A DNA stretch of 64,000 bases from Branchiostoma floridae (lineage: Eukaryota; Chordata; Leptocardii; Amphioxiformes; Branchiostomatidae), in the NCBI RefSeq assembly GCF_000003815.2, contig NC_049986.1, forward strand, positions 442,858 to 506,857, in the 5' to 3' direction. Both the position numbers and the translations under genes were made by a program. Under the pieces are notes generated by a model, which did no database searches, had not been told where the DNA came from, and saw only the letters and a program-made list of their open reading frames with translations. Of the stretch, positions 1 through 11,440 are shown one piece after another (position 1 is the stretch's first letter; each line of letters opens with the position of its first letter).

Positions 1-1650
1 CTACTTTATTTCATTATGTCTTATTTTTTACCTCAAATAAAATTTATGATCATCATTTGCTGCAATATTTTTGTACTACTATCTATCTATAACCTAATTT
101 CTGCACATATCTTTTGTTCAAATATTCACAGTATACGTATGCCTTTGTTATTCACAGACTCGAACGCAACCTCTGCTAGAATTGGTTGTGGTGTTCTGGC
201 CTCGGTGATTCTGACTCACGTTGTCTTGGCGTATTATGACATGTTCGCTTAGTTTGAACTAACATGCAGGAGTGAGATGCTGTTTTTGTTCTACATACAG
301 TTGTAGGATAGCGCCGTTATGATATAATCCGCATGCACAACGACACAGAGCGTGTATTGCATGCACATGTTTCATATTCAAACAGCACTCTTCATTTATA
401 CGTCGAATAGGTTCACGGGTAACAATGTGTGTAGTGTAAGATCTTTTAAAAAGTTGTTCTTGAATAGGTCAGTAAAAAATGCTTACTCGTTTTTCACGAT
501 ATGATATTCAGTTTAAACATGCAACAGTAACATAATTGGAACGTTTTTCTTGTTTGATTATTATAAAATGATCAATGTAATGATGCGAAGGACATTTCAT
601 AAGAAACGCAAAACCAGAAATCACACTGCTTCAGCGCAACAATCGTACAAAGGAATGATCTTAACTGCCATGCAAATAACGTTATCCGTATCCTTACTAG
701 AGGTCGATGAGCTGCTATTGCTTGGTATTCCAATCATCTTTCCGTTTGCCGCCAACATTGTCAGATTCCCTATTTTTTTGTGAATAGCGCTCATAAAAGT
801 AAGATCATTAAGTAAGCATGATCGATTCAATATTTTCTTTCATTTAAACTATATGTGATTTGAAATGCCACAGGCAGTTAGATCTATGTTGAAGGACTTT
901 TTATTAGTGCCCTGCTGTCTTCTTTTACTAATATTTGTAGAACAGTTTTCGTGCTAATCGAATTCCCCTTCAGTACGGTAGATGACAGCGGGGTTATTGG
1001 TAAAACGGGGTGAAATTAAAGAAGCTAACTTATCTGTTGTACACAATCATCATCCAGAGCATGGATTATCCAGGCATCTGCTGAACCTTACAGCAGGTAT
1101 AACTTTAAACATCGATGCACAAATGTTTGCAACAGACCAAAGATGTTCAGATGTTCACCATATGAATGTGTATGATCTGCTTCTGCAGTAGCTGTATAAG
1201 ATTGTTTGAGGGGATAATAGGTAGCCACCAGTTTACATTTCCTGTTTTTTAATAAAATATCGTACATCTCGTATTTGATATCTCATTTCTCTAAATCATT
1301 CAAGATATTTTAATCAGTGGTGCTGTATATGTAAAAGACATTTCAATTTATAGCACTGCACATGTCAACAATGGATTGCTACTACTACAGGGCATTTTAT
1401 TTTAGTATGATTTTTGCATTTATTATCAATTGATAACACTTGGTATTACTGGTGACGAAGACGGAATGGACAATATTTAATTCTTTTTTTCATGTACGTT
1501 ACCAATGATGATCAATGCAACAAAATTAATTTACTTAAAGCGTATTGAATTCAGCAAAATCATTGAAGCTTTCCTTTCATATCATGCGATATGAAATGAA
1601 ACCTTCCAAATCATTATTAATTTTGTTGCATTGAGGAACGTTTATACTGA
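1..1650. other. AT-rich stretch without a recognisable gene
   Basis: The open frames here (16-252, 550-783, 982-1191) are all under 80 codons, show no domain, and lack splice or promoter context. No strong repeat or RNA gene was seen. I read it as intergenic or intronic. Confidence 0.6.
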
Positions 1651-1652
1651 CC

Positions 1653-1724
1653 GTAACGTAAGTTGACCCTGTAACGTAAGTTGACCCTGTGCAGATCTTT
1701 CAATTAAAGCTATTATTATTATTA
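1653..1724 (+). repeat. 18-bp tandem pair followed by (ATT)n tail
   Basis: GTAACGTAAGTTGACCCT occurs twice in tandem (1653-1688). It is followed by CAATTAAAGC and an (ATT)n run at 1711-1724. A short A/T triplet tail after an AATTAAA-like motif resembles the 3' end of a truncated non-LTR element. This is inference only, because no coding remnant precedes it. Confidence 0.35.
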
Positions 1725-1843
1725 CATATACTTAGTCTGAATTTTTTTGTACAACATTATTTAAACGTACTAAAGATGAATAGTCGCATTTTGAGACAGT
1801 GGCGATGCACGATGCCAAGTTGTAAGAGTTTCTTTTATGATTA

Positions 1844-1966
1844 AAAACTAGAGTTCCGCGAACACATCCCTTTGTCAAATTATCATGCCTTTATTCAAGA
1901 CTTTAAGGTCTCATTCTTGCCAAAGAGCAGCTACCCCGAAAGCAAGCTACGGCATCAACGTGTGAT
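1844..1966 (+). repeat. Dispersed repeat, copy 1 (mate at 51104-51233)
   Basis: The segment starting AAAACTAGAGTTCC and running through a CATGCCTTT...CAAGACT core to a GTGTG end recurs in the same order and orientation at 51104-51233, with scattered substitutions and small indels. It has no coding capacity. The family is not identified. Confidence 0.6.
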
Positions 1967-2082
1967 TGTAGCAGTTGGAAATTCCATTTTGTCGATCCCA
2001 ACTAATATTGAGTAATGTTGTCCACAAACAAACAAACATACATACATACACAGACGCTGCAGTGCCATAGGAAAACGACAGG

Positions 2083-3001
2083 TAAACCATTTTCTCACTT
2101 GACCTTCCTTTCCACAACAGGTACTTCTCAAATCCACGCCTTGTAAAGATAGGCTCTTGACACACATGCATACCCACACCATAGTCACTGCACCATGGCA
2201 CAACTAAAACATATCCATCTTGGCAATGGTGAAAAACGGAAGAGAATAAAAGGAATTGGACAGAAAAGAAGAAAAAAAATCCCAACACAGTGATGCAAGA
2301 TTTTCTTCACCTGATTGATAAGTATACATGCGTGTTTGTTTAACCTATATGACATGACACCCGCAAACTAATAAACACGTGTCAGCAAAAATAACATCTA
2401 TGTTTTGCTATNNNNNNNNNNNNNNNNNNNNNNNNNNNNNNNNNNNNNNNNNNNNNNNNNNNNNNNNNNNNNNNNNNNNNNNNNNNNNNNNNNNNNNNNN
2501 NNNNNNNNNNNNNNNNNNNNNNNNNNNNNNNNNNNNNNNNNNNNNNNNNNNNNNNNNNNNNNNNNNNNNNNNNNNNNNNNNNNNNNNNNNNNNNNNNNNN
2601 NNNNNNNNNNNNNNNNNNNNNNNNNNNNNNNNNNNNNNNNNNNNNNNNNNNNNNNNNNNNNNNNNNNNNNNTAAACCATTTTCTCACTTGACCTTCCTTT
2701 CCACAACAGGTACTTCTCAAATCCACGCCTTGTAAAGATAGGCTCTTGACACACATGCATACCCACACCATAGTCACTGCACCATGGCACAACTAAAACA
2801 TATCCATCTTGGCAATGGTGAAAAACGGAAGAGAATAAAAGGAATTGGACAGAAAAGAAGAAAAAAAATCCCAACACAGTGATGCAAGATTTTCTCAACC
2901 TGATTGATAAGTATACATGCGTGTTTGTTTAACCTATATGACATGGCACCCGCAAACTAATAAACAACGTGTCAGCAAAAATAACATCTATGTTTTGCTA
3001 T
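2083..3001. repeat. Near-identical ~330-bp duplication flanking an assembly gap
   Basis: Bases 2083-2411 and 2672-3001 match almost perfectly. The differences I saw include a one-base insertion near 2966 and a few substitutions such as TTCTTCACC versus TTCTCAACC. The gap lies exactly between the copies. Either this is a true tandem duplication or two alleles assembled in series, which is common in highly heterozygous lancelet drafts. Confidence 0.85.
2412..2671. other. Assembly gap, 260 N
   Basis: A run of 260 unknown bases. Apparent open frames running across it have no meaning. Confidence 0.99.
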
Positions 3002-4685
3002 CACAACCTGTCATCAATAGTACAAGTCTGGTGAACAGATGCTGATCAGGCAAAGACCTGAGTGTCAGAAAAAGGGGTCGATTTCTTGAGTTACACATTT
3101 TCCTCAATTAATGGTGTAAACGGAGCCCAGATTTTCATACAATATATTTCAGACTTTCAATCATTACCTAAGGTATGTATGTATATGCTAAAAATAATGC
3201 CAATCCTCCAACACCTGCTTGACTTATTCTCTTCCAAAGATACAACAGAGTCGCCTACTGCAGTTCTAAACAAGCCGCAAGGGGACTCAAACTCACTCCC
3301 TGCACAGAGACGTATCCATTTCTCAAAACTAATTAACCTGGCACTTGAAGAATATCTTACCTCCAACTTTGAACCTCCGCTACAGTACCGTAACTCGCCG
3401 CCAATAGGCCCATTGTTGAATAGGCCCTTCCTTTTTCCAACCCCTACCTATTCACTAAATGTCATGCAAAACCATCCGCAACATCTCGAGTTATGCTGTC
3501 CGCAAACACACGAACACACACCCTCGGCCCGCTGCAGTACGGACGGAAAGTGCTACGCCAACCATTGTATAGAGACACAACATCTCGCCATAACCTCAAA
3601 TATAGCCTTGTTGGCGAAGGTAATAATTCCCAATTCCCAGATCATGGTAAGTTTACCACCTCTGGAATAGCGATTGCATCATTGGCGTTACGACCAAATT
3701 AAGCTGTTTCGTGGGACAGTATATTTAATGTTAGAAAACAAGGCGTTTTCAGCAGACAACGACCACATCGACCAGTTTAGTGGGCAGTATATCTTTCGAA
3801 AGGTCAGCAGAGAATGGAGAAAATTGTTGTCGAAGTAGCATGGTTCAGTGAACAAGTAGGGCATGGTTACATAAATACACCAAAATGCAAATGTGAGTTG
3901 TTTTATCACATGTTAGGAACAGAATGACTGATTAAGGTCCCGATTTCACTATATAGATTTCACAATGTTCATATCATACCGGCCCTGGTACTAAAATTCG
4001 CCACTTGGAACGATCAGGAACTCACTAGGTCTTTCAACACACCTGTGCTTTGGACCAGTCCGTACTCCATGCCTACGGCAATCTCCAGCTGCAGGTGTTG
4101 GGAGATCTTAACTTTTGATCAGGCATATTTCATATCAGCCCGATCTTACCACAGTTGATATCAGCGAAGTCTAAGTAATATTTCTATCGCGTCCCTTTCA
4201 GCAATGTGTTGATAAGACAGACTCGTTTCACTTGGTCATATGGTTCTACTATGAAAGTTGTACGTGAAACATTGCTGTAATGGATTAACTTTGGCAATTG
4301 CTGATTTAAAAAAAAAATCTATGAAAGCTCCGATGGTACAAAAATCGTCATTTGGGGTTGTGGCGCATAGACTAAACCTGGGTACCAGTCAAGACATCAA
4401 ATGGAGGGTGGTCAAACCCCCTTTCATAACCTCTTTATTGTGTGGAAGAGCCAGGATGAGACTTGGCACGCCCACGCATCTATGTCGAATCCCGTCACCA
4501 ATGGCTGCACATTTGTATAATTGCTTGGCGAGAAAAGATAAATTGAGCCCCATCCGCTCACCTGCAGAAGACCCGAGAAGAACAGTCCCCAGACGCCAAT
4601 CTCACCGTGATCGGCCTGAAAAAACCTAGGTACGTAACATTATCTTAGTAACTCAACGACATTGTAACGTGTGTTATATTCGCAG
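3002..4685. other. No supported gene
   Basis: The longest frame, 3062-3670 (+, about 200 codons), shows no domain. Its end carries a 'cttgttggcgaaggtaa' motif that recurs in similar form at 11895-11915 and 12150-12165, so the stretch probably contains an old dispersed repeat. The frame at 4258-4629 is low-complexity and unsupported. Confidence 0.5.
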
Positions 4686-4690
4686 CTGAA

Positions 4691-4829
4691 CTAACCGTTT
4701 TGATTAATTAACGGTTAATGACCCGCCTCGATGTGTATATCATATGGTGTCATAACGTCTGATCCTTTGCTATAACCACCGAATGAAGCCACCAAGTGAG
4801 CGATGACGAGGAACAGGCGGGTCATTAAC
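4691..4829. mobile_element. Small inverted-repeat element (MITE-like)
   Basis: GTTAATGACCCGCCT at 4714-4728 is the exact reverse complement of 4815-4829, enclosing about 85 bp of unique sequence. Just outside the left arm, 4691-4716 is itself a palindrome (TAACCGTT...AACGGTTA). The size and structure fit a non-autonomous DNA transposon. No clear target-site duplication was found and the superfamily is unknown. Confidence 0.6.
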
Positions 4830-6805
4830 GTTATTACCATATAGCCTACCCAAACAAAGCGACAAATTCAAACTGGCTTTTAAAGGAGAAGGAGCAGACA
4901 AACTTAAGCTCATTTTCACATATTTTTGTAGATTCTACCCTAAACTTCAACTCATTCAATTAAAACTACGCCGAACATCCTCACTTCCCTGTTCTTAACA
5001 ATTTAAATCTCCATAGGCGAAAAACTGTGTTCTGATACCTTATTGATAGCCAAATCGGTCAGGTCGTTGACTCCATTTCTCGAGTTTGGGGCATTCCATT
5101 ATGCGTTTAGGGGGCATGGTTCAACGGAGTCTGAGTATGTAGCTGCAAAGTTGGTGTGTTATAGCAGCTATATGGATATTATTACAAATACAGATACAGT
5201 AGTACAAAACCTTGACAGAAGGAAATTCCTACCTAATGGTATCCGAAATAAAATGTACATTTAATGGGTTAAATCAGGCGTATAATATGAACTTTGACCC
5301 ATACTATGTATCCCCGCCCAGATGATAGACAAGACCGAAGGACAAAGCTCAAGCTGCCAGAATCGCCGTCCCAATTTACGTGCAGAAACACAGGTAAGAC
5401 CTTAAAGTGTGTTTTGTAGAATGAAGACCTTTGACTTCGACCACAATATTACGTTAATAATTTGTAGGCGTTTCCTAATATAAACTCCCTGTGGAGCATT
5501 TAGGACAACGTGCTACACAAAAATGGACTGAAGAAGGATACTTCTATTTTCAGTTGACCTAAATACTAGTAATCTTTTGTGTGAATGTCTCAGCAAAGAG
5601 GTTATTGTGTGTCCAGGGACACCTGAAAACAGGTCACAACCTGATTGTTATGATATAATAAGATGAAAAAAATCAAGGATTAAATAGAGAAATATTTGTT
5701 AACACCACGAAAGTACAGTGACTTTCGTAAGGTCCATAACAACTACTTACAGTACAACTAAAACTTTACATTATATGGCTCTACGGCTTAAAAATCGTGG
5801 ATATATTTGCCTGCTTGTCCTTAAAAAAGGTTATCGCCTCCCAGAATGTAGTTGAATTTATCTATCGAAAAGAGAGTAGCAAATTCTTTAGAGCAAGCGG
5901 AAAGAAATGTGGAACAGCTCTGTGCGGTTATCATTATATCGTGAACAATCCTACACATAGTAGGTAATGCATGTACTCAGGTATATCAACTTTTTGTCCT
6001 GTACAGATTTTATCTAATGCACACGCATTCAATGCGTAAATGTTTCGTCTTGAAGTGTACATGTACTGTCCTGCGCTTCATAGGTTTTGTCTGATCTCTC
6101 TCAATGCAAATCAGGGTGTCTAATCCCCCTTTTTTGTTATCAAACAGAACCTTTCGAACCTGTTTTATCGGTACGCAAACACCTGCAGGGCACATTTTGG
6201 CATTTAGATTTCCTATTCTTAACAATGGGAACCATGGCAGAAAATGGCTGTTAAAAATCACCTACCTGAGTTTTAATACATGAAAAACTCCCATTGGCGT
6301 GGATTTCCGGCCTCTAAAGTGTAATTTGACGACAAAACAAGAAAAAAAACTTGTAGGAATGATTACGTTATACGGGATCAAAATATAAGTGTTGACCCTG
6401 TTCTCTGCCGAAACACCTAACTTGTAGAACCTACTGCAACCACAAATATTACTTAAATCTTCTTCTTTAACACAATAGCGAGGTTACAATCCTTACCTGT
6501 AATATGCACCTCCAAAATGAAAAAAAAATCCCAGTAAAATTACTACATGCACTTTTGCCAAGGGTCCCTAATCATTTTCAGTTTAAAGTAAGCCATCTGC
6601 GAATGTCCGGAAATTCCAAAATTTCCCCGCCAACTTACTATTGTATTAAATGTATTTGCTTCAGCACCTGGATTATGTTTATCACAAAAAAATCAGAAGT
6701 CACAAAACATGTCATTGACAGCTTAGTTTATAGTTTATCAGCCAACAAACTAAAACTGTCATCTTTTCGCATCGTGTTTATTAGTTCTTTTCTCTAGTCT
6801 TGCAG
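4830..6805. other. Upstream region of the first zinc-finger gene; no certain exon
   Basis: No long frame with a domain. A splice-bounded candidate internal exon lies at 5322-5393 (acceptor CCCGCCCAG, donor CACAG|GTAAGA), 72 bases starting with ATG. Joined to the acceptor at 6805 it would be out of frame with the zinc-finger ATG, so at best it is untranslated. The octamer/CCAAT promoter seen at the other two zinc-finger loci is not evident here. Confidence 0.4.
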
Positions 6806-6824
6806 GATCTAGAGTTTGACCAAC

Positions 6825-7904
6825 ATGGCGACCAGAGCCGGATCTCATCTGAAACAAACGGAGGGAGAGGAGGGACAGGATTCTCCCCGTACCCACAAGT
6901 GCAGCTATTGTGACAAGGAGTTCTGCTTAAAAAGTAGGCTCATACTACACCTGCAAACTCACACTGGTGAGAAATCATACCAGTGTGATGATTGCGGGAA
7001 ACGGTTTAGTCAGCTGGGTCATCTGAAGGGCCACATGAGAACTCACACCGGAGAGAGACCGTATAGATGTGAGGAGTGCAGCAAACAGTTCAATAGACTT
7101 GGTACCCTGAAAATACACATGAGAAATCACACGGGTGAGAAGCCGTATAGATGTGAGGCATGCAGCAAGCAGTTCAGTAGGTTTGGTACCCTGAAAATAC
7201 ACATACGTACTCACACTGGTGAGAGACCATACCAGTGTGATGATTGCGGGAAACGGTTTAGTCAGCAATCTAATCTGGAGGACCACATGAGAACTCACAC
7301 CGGTGAGAGACCGTACGAGTGTGAATATTGCAACAAGTGCTTCAGTCAATCAGCTCATCTAAAAAAACACATGCGGACCCACACAGGCAAAACCCTCTAC
7401 AGGTGTGAGGCATGCTGCAAGCAGTTCAGTACCCTTGGTATCCTTAATAAACACATGAGAACTCACACGGGTCAGAAACCGTATAGATGTGACGCATGCA
7501 GCAAGCAGTTTAGTGATCTGTCTGGTCTAAAGAAACACATGTGGACTCACACGGGTGAGAAACCGTACTCATGTGAGGAGTGCAGCAAGCAGTTCAGTGA
7601 CCCGAGTCGTCTAAAAGTACACATGCGGACTCACACAGGGGAAACCCCATACAGATGCGAGCAGTGCAGCAAACAGTTCACTCAGTTCCCCAATCTTAAG
7701 AGACACATACGGACTCACACCGGTGAAAAACCGTACAAGTGTGAGGAGTGCAGCAAACAGTTCATTCAGTTGTCGCATCTAAAGAGTCATATGCGGACTC
7801 ACACTGGCGAGACACCGTACAGGTGTGAGAAGTGCAACAAAAGCTATCGTCATTCACGTAGTCTACGTGCGCACATGGAAACTCACATCAGTGAAAGTCT
7901 GTGA
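6825..7904 (+). CDS. C2H2 zinc-finger protein, 12 fingers (ZNF-A)
   Basis: A 359-aa protein, probably a nuclear DNA-binding regulator. It has a short leader ([11 protein letters not shown]...), then twelve 28-residue C2H2 fingers from about residue 23 to the end, joined by TGEKP/TGERP-type linkers. All twelve keep the C-x2-C-x12-H-x3-H ligands. No KRAB, BTB or SCAN domain is visible. I chose the ATG at 6825 because its context is AACATGGCG and the MAT...SHL start is shared with the two other zinc-finger genes in the window. An in-frame TTG nine bases earlier is not a plausible start. A splice acceptor (CTTGCAG, AG at 6804-6805) lies 19 bases upstream, so a non-coding 5' exon is expected. Targets cannot be predicted here. 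The fingers vary at the base-contact positions, as in fast-evolving arrays. Confidence 0.93.
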   Translation: MATRAGSHLKQTEGEEGQDSPRTHKCSYCDKEFCLKSRLILHLQTHTGEKSYQCDDCGKRFSQLGHLKGHMRTHTGERPYRCEECSKQFNRLGTLKIHMRNHTGEKPYRCEACSKQFSRFGTLKIHIRTHTGERPYQCDDCGKRFSQQSNLEDHMRTHTGERPYECEYCNKCFSQSAHLKKHMRTHTGKTLYRCEACCKQFSTLGILNKHMRTHTGQKPYRCDACSKQFSDLSGLKKHMWTHTGEKPYSCEECSKQFSDPSRLKVHMRTHTGETPYRCEQCSKQFTQFPNLKRHIRTHTGEKPYKCEECSKQFIQLSHLKSHMRTHTGETPYRCEKCNKSYRHSRSLRAHMETHISESL

Positions 7905-8164
7905 ATACATGTGTGACGATTACACGAACATATTCTTACACATTAGAAAAAAAATTACATCTTAAGCTCGATTGGTCTATTTTTTCTTGGCAAAGGTGGG
8001 CTATTATTTACCGCTACTTTATTCAGCCGTGTACTCACTACATGGCTCCACTGTCAAAAAAACGGGAACTGAATTACAGCATAGTAGTTACTATCGTCAC
8101 GTCACGTACTTGATTGGAACTAGCAGCGTTGTTAAACAACGGCCGTGGAATATGTTGTAAGATT

Positions 8165-8450
8165 AGAATAGAGCAGTGCTATACTTGAGAAAATGTTGGA
8201 ACAGTTTTTACCCCCCCCCCCCTCATAAAAACGTCAGTGAATCAGCCCCTGTTCAGATAGAATTAGAGTTTAATATAGGTGATGAAGGTAGTATAAACCG
8301 ACATATGTTAGAAGATAAAACTGGTGTTCTTCCTGTGGGAGGTGTTGTGAGTTTAGTGTAGAATAGTGCTATATACAGAGAAAAGTATAGAGAAAAACAG
8401 TTGGTAAGGTATTGCCCCCTAAGATTAGTGAACCAGCCCCGGTTTAGCGA
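8165..8450. repeat. Diverged tandem duplication in the 3' flank, with a poly-C run
   Basis: The order AGAATAG..AGTGCTATA...GAGAAAA...AACAGTT...CCCCC...AGTGAA(T/C)CAGCCCC occurs at about 8165-8255 and again at about 8360-8440. The first copy has a run of 12 C at 8211-8222. It lies in the probable 3' UTR of the zinc-finger gene. Confidence 0.5.
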
Positions 8451-8539
8451 GGGGAGAAACTGGGGGAAAGTAGGTCAGACAGAGTCTGGATTGGAGATCC
8501 AGATGAGAGAGACTGGAAAGATCTTGGAGAGAAGTGGCA

Positions 8540-8545
8540 AATAAA
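8540..8545 (+). promoter_or_regulatory. Candidate polyadenylation signal of ZNF-A
   Basis: AATAAA lies about 640 bases after the stop of the zinc-finger gene. It is the first canonical hexamer I noticed downstream, and no transcript confirms it. Confidence 0.35.
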
Positions 8546-10074
8546 AAGGATTGTGGACTGCACGTATCGTCTCGACTTCATTTAATCTAATGAACCTATA
8601 ACACGTACAAAGTAGCTAGCCTCCATCGCAGGCTCTCTGGGGCCATTTTTAGGCCCATTTAACACTTTAACTGCCCATTTCTTTTCGTACTGAGTCGCCA
8701 ATTGCCAACCGTCGCTGATTACTAGTAGTAGTAGTTACTGTAGTAGATGCCCAGTAGACAGTACGGAAAACAGAAAACGGCTGATTAATACTATTATATT
8801 AAAGAAGGGAAACTAGTACATGTGTACAAAGTCTATCGTTAATGCTAATTCTCATGGTCAACACTAATGACGAGGAAGCTTTTCAGGAAGCCACGCCTTC
8901 TGTGCACCACTTACGGTTCAAATCTCCAAACGGATCAGACGGTGGGTTCAGAGTTCGAACATTTTGGTTGTGTGACCGGAGGGTAACCACCGGCGACAGA
9001 CCTTTAGTTTTGTCAGTGTAACGCGCGTCCGCATTTGTATCTGTATGGTCCCGTTGCCGCATTCGTATTCGCTGGCAGGTCCTCTGCACTGAGTTGAACG
9101 GTGGTGCACGTTGTTGTTTTTTCGCGGCAGCTGTTTTTATCATGAATGTAAAAAATTCACAATTCACGCCCTACGCCATCCAGTAAAGTGGCCCAGGTAT
9201 TCGTTATGATCGCGCGTTACGTCTTGTGGTAATTGGATATCGCCAAGCAGATGATGACGACAGGAATTTGACAACAGCTCTGCCATCTCGTTCCGGCTTT
9301 ACGTTTCTAGTATTGATGTTGGTTTGACATATGTAGCATACTATAATTATACATTAACATTTTGCACGGTTGACAGTCATATGCATGTTATGGTTAAAAC
9401 GTGTTTGACCCTTGGGATCGTGTTTTTTTCGCGGTAGCTGTTTTCATTATCGATGTAATAATTTGAGAAATCGCCCCTATTTCCATGGTATTGTGGAGCA
9501 GTTGACCTATAGGACGTGTGATCTGGTAATTACTTATCTCAAAGCATATATGTGGTTATGTGCATGTCGTGTAGTCAGTTGTTCACAGCTCTCAATGTCC
9601 CGGCTGTTAATTTGGGGGCAACTTTTTAAAATGGTGTGCGTCTCAGGTATCCATTGTGAAGCTGTGTGGTTGTTTGCATTTGGTGTCGTTCGATTCTTCG
9701 TCGTTCCGATAAGACGCTGATTTTGCTGTTGATGCGTACAGGACTGTGTTTCAAATTTGGCAGTGATAGGTATGTTAGCTTTTTAATTATAAGTAAGTTT
9801 TTGGTATAAGTCGATGTGATGTGTTCTGTATGCGATATAAACACCGAATCATGCACCACAGAAAACATCACAATCAACATAAACCATAATGAGGTCACAG
9901 AGTTACCTACGGTCACTTGTTTCATATTGATATAAGTAAGTAGAACAGGTCACCAGACTTATTTATTACATCGATGTGGCCTTTGGAGGGGGAAACACAG
10001 AAATTATGATTTTCATGCATCTCATCATGAAGTGCAGACGCAAGACGAACTCCACCATAAAGCACAGCACCAAG
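8546..10074. other. Intergenic stretch with a small duplicated motif
   Basis: No gene supported. A block around TTTTTTCGCGG(C/T)AGCTGTTTT occurs near 9115-9160 and again near 9420-9470, suggesting an old local duplication. The end is presumably the 5' flank of the leucine-rich-repeat gene, where I could not define a TATA box or initiator. Confidence 0.45.
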
Positions 10075-10486
10075 ATGGTTGGACGGAAGGCGCTGGTTTG
10101 GTTCCTTCTTGTCTTCAGTCACCTACTTCTCGTGCCAGAAGCGGTCCAACGATGCCCAGACGACTGTTTTACTAGAGTGGCCTTTTCTTGTCGCTGCCCC
10201 AATCCAAATGGGAAGGGTTCGTCCTGTAGCTGGGTTGGGCATGGAGGAACATACGTCTTTCCCGTGTGTCTTGACGCTATACCAGCCGATTTCCCAAGAG
10301 AAACCCAAACAGTCTTCATCGAACATCTCTCTTCTTCGACGCTCCTTAAGCAATCTTTGTATCACCTTCGTCTCGAACATCTGAGTATCCGAAAGTCGAA
10401 TGTTTCAGCTATACAGCCAAGAGCTTTCCGAGGTCTACCATACTTAGGTCATCTTTACCTTCCTGACAACCGCATCTCCCGGCTAG
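10075..10486 (+). CDS. Leucine-rich-repeat transmembrane protein, exon 1
   Basis: The first coding exon of a gene completed at 13806-14734. The ATG at 10075 has a good context (AAGATGG) and starts a classic signal peptide (MVGRKALVWFLLVFSHLLL..., cleavage near residue 26, just before CPDDC). A cysteine-rich N-cap follows (about residues 27-75), then leucine-rich repeats ending ...LYLPDNRISRL. An in-frame ATG at 10027 would give a long charged leader and is less likely. The exon ends at CTAG|GTAAGT after the first base of a codon (phase 1). The next exon supplies the two remaining bases, making a Glu and continuing the repeat as RISRLEADTFLGL, which strongly supports the join. The protein probably sits at the cell surface. 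Confidence 0.85.
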
Positions 10487-11054
10487 GTAAGTCAGAAGGA
10501 CATTTCGTTTTGCAGTGTTTGTAACCTGCCATAGTAAATTTGGACCAACAGAGTAGATTCAGCAAGTCAAGGTCCTCTCACATATGACGTAAAAAGTACA
10601 GATCATAGCATGGGATTTCTAAAAGCTCGTTTCTTCGGAAGGTGTATCGAGACATGGCGAATATGTTGCTTAAAGTTATTGATACATTAGAAGTCGCTTA
10701 ATTGCACGGCCTATTTGCCAGTATATTTCGTGCAATTATCCGGCCGCTGCAATAATGCGAAGTTATATAGCTGGACCGCACTGTTTTGGGATTTAGGATT
10801 CCGTGGACTTAACAGAAGTGTGCGTTTTTTTTTATTTGACGCAATGGGTACAATTTAAGATGACATCAAATATGATGAGTATATTCATATTTTATATTCC
10901 TACCCTGGGAAAACGCAGACTCCTTCGAGGCACGCAAGGCCTAGTTTACCGATCCCTACCACACGCGCGCACGGGACACCCCCCGCCCAACACCCGCTGG
11001 CCCGACGAACCAGCTGGCCTCAACTATCGCTTTGCTTTAGTTGGGGACCGGTGT

Positions 11055-11172
11055 GACAGCGATCTCGCCCCCCCCGCGATCTCGCCCCCCCGGGGGGCGA
11101 GATCGCTAGCGTTTTCGCCCCCCTCTGGTGTTTTCGCCCCCCCCCTCCAATCCCAGCGTTTTCGCCCCCCCT
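11055..11172. repeat. Left subterminal G/C-tract array
   Basis: Repeats of the type GCGATCTCGCCCCCC / GCGTTTTCGCCCCCC, partly palindromic (CTCGCCCCCCCGGGGGGCGAG). It mirrors the array at 13243-13540. Confidence 0.8.
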
Positions 11173-11260
11173 AGAGATATCCTTCCCGTTTTCTAGAGTA
11201 TTCGGTTGAATCTTAATCCTATTGCTGTGATAATGATTAGTACTGTCTTGTTACCTACTT

Positions 11261-11261
11261 T

Positions 11262-11310
<49 letters not shown>

Positions 11311-11440
11311 TTTTGTATATATATACTTTTGTATATATATACTTATAGATATAGGGATTACAAGGGAAATATATATACTTTTGTATATATATACTTATAG
11401 ATATATACTTATAGATATATGTATATATACTTTTGTATAT
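11261..11440. repeat. (TA)n microsatellite and degenerate TATATATAC repeats
   Basis: An almost pure (TA)n run of about 45 bp is followed by repeated 'tatatatacttttgtata/ttataga' units. The Tyr/Ile open frames over it are low-complexity artefacts. Confidence 0.9.

Noticed and set aside
3062-3670. A 202-codon frame
   Set aside because: No domain, no splice context, and it shares motifs with repeats near 11.9 and 12.15 kb.
5322-5393. Splice-bounded 72-base candidate exon beginning with ATG
   Set aside because: Joining it to the zinc-finger acceptor is out of frame with the conserved MAT start; no further support.
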